Assembly: GCA_949474265.1 (NCBI GenBank)
Contig: CASXBC010000010.1
Coordinates: 1 to 38,485, forward strand
DNA: 38,485 nucleotides
Direction of reading: 5' to 3'
Origin: an uncultured bacterium
Lineage (GTDB): Bacteria; Bacillota; Clostridia; Christensenellales; UBA1242
Below the pieces are notes generated by a model. That model was not told where the DNA came from, searched no databases, and saw nothing but the letters and a program-made list of their open reading frames with translations. Position 1 is the stretch's first letter. Each line of letters begins with the position of its first letter. Shown one piece after another: positions 37,320-38,485 of the stretch. The translations under genes and the position numbers were made by a program.

Positions 37320-38156
37320 ATGGAAAATATGATTTTGGAAAAAGAAACAGATACTCTTGAAAACCAGATTGGTTTTGATTTTTTGTCAGAAGAAAATCAA
37401 CTTCAAGTGCAGAGACAACCTATTGGCTGTGAGTGGGAGGCAGACAAGACTTTGGTGTTGATTTTAAACACTAAATTGTCAAACTCCAATTTTTATTTGT
37501 GTGGCAAAAAGATGATAGATTGGGTTAAACTTGCGACCTCAGGTTGTGCTCAAGAGGTTTTGTCTGATGTGGATGAAGAAGATGTGTTGGCTCTTGCAAA
37601 GCATTATTGTGAAAAGGCGGATTTTATTGCAGTGTTCTTTAGCGACACTCCACTTCTTCAAAAGTCAACATTTTTGGAAATTATGAATTATTTTTGTGCA
37701 AATGGACTCAATTTCATAAAACTTGAGCGTGGCTTTGTCTTTAAGTCAGATTTCTTGAAAACATCAAGAATTTTGCTTTCTTCAAAAGTGGTAGAATTTG
37801 GAGATAACGATTTTTATGTGGCAGAGGATGCTGAGAAAATTTCTCAAGCATTCAAAATTTTAAATGGCAGAATCTTGTCTTATCACAAACAAAACGGCGT
37901 GGTTATTTTTGGAGAAGAGACTGTTTTTGTGGATGCTGATGTTGAGATAGAAGCCGGAACTGTCATTTATCCAAACAACATTATTAAAGGACAGAGCTTC
38001 ATTGGCGAGGGAGTTATCCTTGAAAGCGGAAATTATATTATTGACAGCATAGTCCTTTCAGGTGCTTTTGTTTGTCAAAGTTATATAGAAAATGGAAAGG
38101 TCGAAAGTGAAAAAATAGTTGGTCCTTTTGCAAGAATAATAAAGGAAAAAGTTTGA
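37320..38156 (+). CDS. GlmU-like protein with degenerate uridyltransferase domain
   Basis: The 278-aa protein has the two-part plan of GlmU but looks catalytically reduced. In the N-terminal part the strand LVLILNTKLSNSNFYLCGKK (45-64) stands where GlmU has the nucleotide-binding LAAGxGTRM loop; the loop is lost, while GKKMIDWV and FFSDTPLL (106-113) keep the fold. NFIKLERGFVF (131-141) and similar stretches follow. The C-terminal part (about 202-245: VFVDADVEIEAGTVIYPNNI, then SFIGEGVILESG) is a short left-handed beta-helix, less than half the normal acetyltransferase domain. GlmU normally lies upstream of prs and pth in Firmicutes, and pth follows here by 2 bp. It may have become a regulator or a partner of a true GlmU. 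A frame extension to TTG 37278 would overlap the promoter and is rejected. Confidence 0.8.
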   Translation: MENMILEKETDTLENQIGFDFLSEENQLQVQRQPIGCEWEADKTLVLILNTKLSNSNFYLCGKKMIDWVKLATSGCAQEVLSDVDEEDVLALAKHYCEKADFIAVFFSDTPLLQKSTFLEIMNYFCANGLNFIKLERGFVFKSDFLKTSRILLSSKVVEFGDNDFYVAEDAEKISQAFKILNGRILSYHKQNGVVIFGEETVFVDADVEIEAGTVIYPNNIIKGQSFIGEGVILESGNYIIDSIVLSGAFVCQSYIENGKVESEKIVGPFARIIKEKV

Positions 38157-38158
38157 TT

Positions 38159-38485
38159 ATGGTTGTGATTGTTGGACTTGGAAATCCTGATGCAAAATAC
38201 TCTAGCACTTATCACAATGTTGGTTTTGAAACAGTGGATGTTTTGGCAAAGAGGATGGGAATAAATGTTGATAAAAAAAAGTTTAAGGCAGTAGTTGGAG
38301 AGGGCATTTTAAATGGACAGAAAGTTATGCTTGTCAAGCCTCAAACTTATATGAACCTAAGTGGCGAATGTGTTGTGCTTTTGAAAGAGAAATTTAAAGA
38401 TGCAAGAATAATTGTCGTTGTGGATGACATTGATTTGCCAAGAGGCAATATTCGCTATAGAGAGCATGGCTCATCAGGTACTCAC
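38159..38485 (+). CDS. pth: Peptidyl-tRNA hydrolase, N-terminal part (cut by window edge)
   Basis: Pth frees tRNA from dropped-off peptidyl-tRNA. The first 109 codons are present: MVVIVGLGNPDAKYSSTYHN carries Asn9 and the catalytic His19, then VMLVKPQTYMNLSGE and IIVVVDDIDLPRGNIRYREH with the conserved Asp. The frame is open at the window edge, at the start of the usual G-x-x-G-H-N-G motif. AAAGGA lies about 12 nt before ATG 38159, 2 bp after the stop of the GlmU-like gene, so the two are co-transcribed from the 37285 promoter. Confidence 0.95.
   Translation, partial: MVVIVGLGNPDAKYSSTYHNVGFETVDVLAKRMGINVDKKKFKAVVGEGILNGQKVMLVKPQTYMNLSGECVVLLKEKFKDARIIVVVDDIDLPRGNIRYREHGSSGTH

Noticed and set aside
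1-38485. CRISPR array, insertion sequence or integrase-bounded island
   Set aside because: No regularly spaced direct repeats, transposase or integrase gene, or tRNA-derived attachment repeat could be found; the lone tRNA-Glu is intact and has no second partial copy in the window.

Overview
The window is a gene-dense, AT-rich stretch of a Bacillota (Firmicutes) chromosome, most like an uncultured anaerobic Clostridia-type lineage. The evidence is the rpsF-ssb-rpsR cluster, the rpmE / DUF1385-prmC / prfA order, a SpoVB-like flippase, a VanW protein, a DUF421-DUF4363 pair, rubrerythrin (anaerobe), strong AAAGGAG ribosome sites and many intrinsic terminators. TGA is used as a stop (for example at 35637 and 38154), so this is not a mollicute code. 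Both ends cut genes: the C-terminal part of secA on the left and the N-terminal part of pth on the right.

Layout. 1-2.8 kb: secA end, a Nudix hydrolase, and a tandem pair of HD-domain phosphohydrolase genes whose second copy is broken by one in-frame stop. 2.8-4.2 kb: a small accessory patch with an unknown 151-aa protein on its own promoter and terminator, then two related Cro/CI-type regulators that carry the same palindromic operator, with a small minus-strand gene between them. 4.2-9.5 kb: translation genes (rpsF, ssb, rpsR, rpmE; then a DUF1385 membrane protein fused in frame to PrmC, and prfA), interrupted by one unknown minus-strand gene. 9.5-11.2 kb: a hairpin-rich intergenic element, an orphan VirB2/TrbC-like membrane protein, a very AT-rich gap, a small Cys/Asn-rich membrane peptide and an ArsR-type regulator. 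11.4-14.9 kb: queH, signal peptidase I, HU, rubrerythrin and a CYTH-like protein. 15-19.6 kb: MFS (GPH-type) transporter, lipoprotein, M14 carboxypeptidase, an exported unknown and tRNA-Glu. 19.6-24.2 kb: comF, an ABC exporter homologue whose ATPase motifs are all degenerate, and a marR-cysS-membrane protein operon. 24.2-30.6 kb: recD2, a P-type ATPase with a basic tail, and a CCA-adding enzyme. 30.7-38.5 kb: envelope genes (VanW, TVP38, LysM mini-protein, MOP flippase, DUF421/DUF4363, an anchored surface protein), a degenerate GlmU-like protein and pth.

Expression follows two styles. Many genes have a clear Shine-Dalgarno site. Another set (queH, recD2, marR, the GlmU-like gene, and probably vanW, the TVP38 gene and the surface protein) has no such site but a sigma-70 -10 box 6-7 bp before the ATG, which predicts leaderless mRNAs. 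Divergent gene pairs tend to share compact promoters with abutting or overlapping -35 boxes.

The most novel-looking items are the twin-regulator/shared-operator module (3449-4225), the leaderless promoter class, the ATPase-dead ABC homologue, the DUF1385-PrmC fusion and the composite hairpin element at 9471-9580. I see no CRISPR array, insertion sequence, rRNA or recognisable defence operon.
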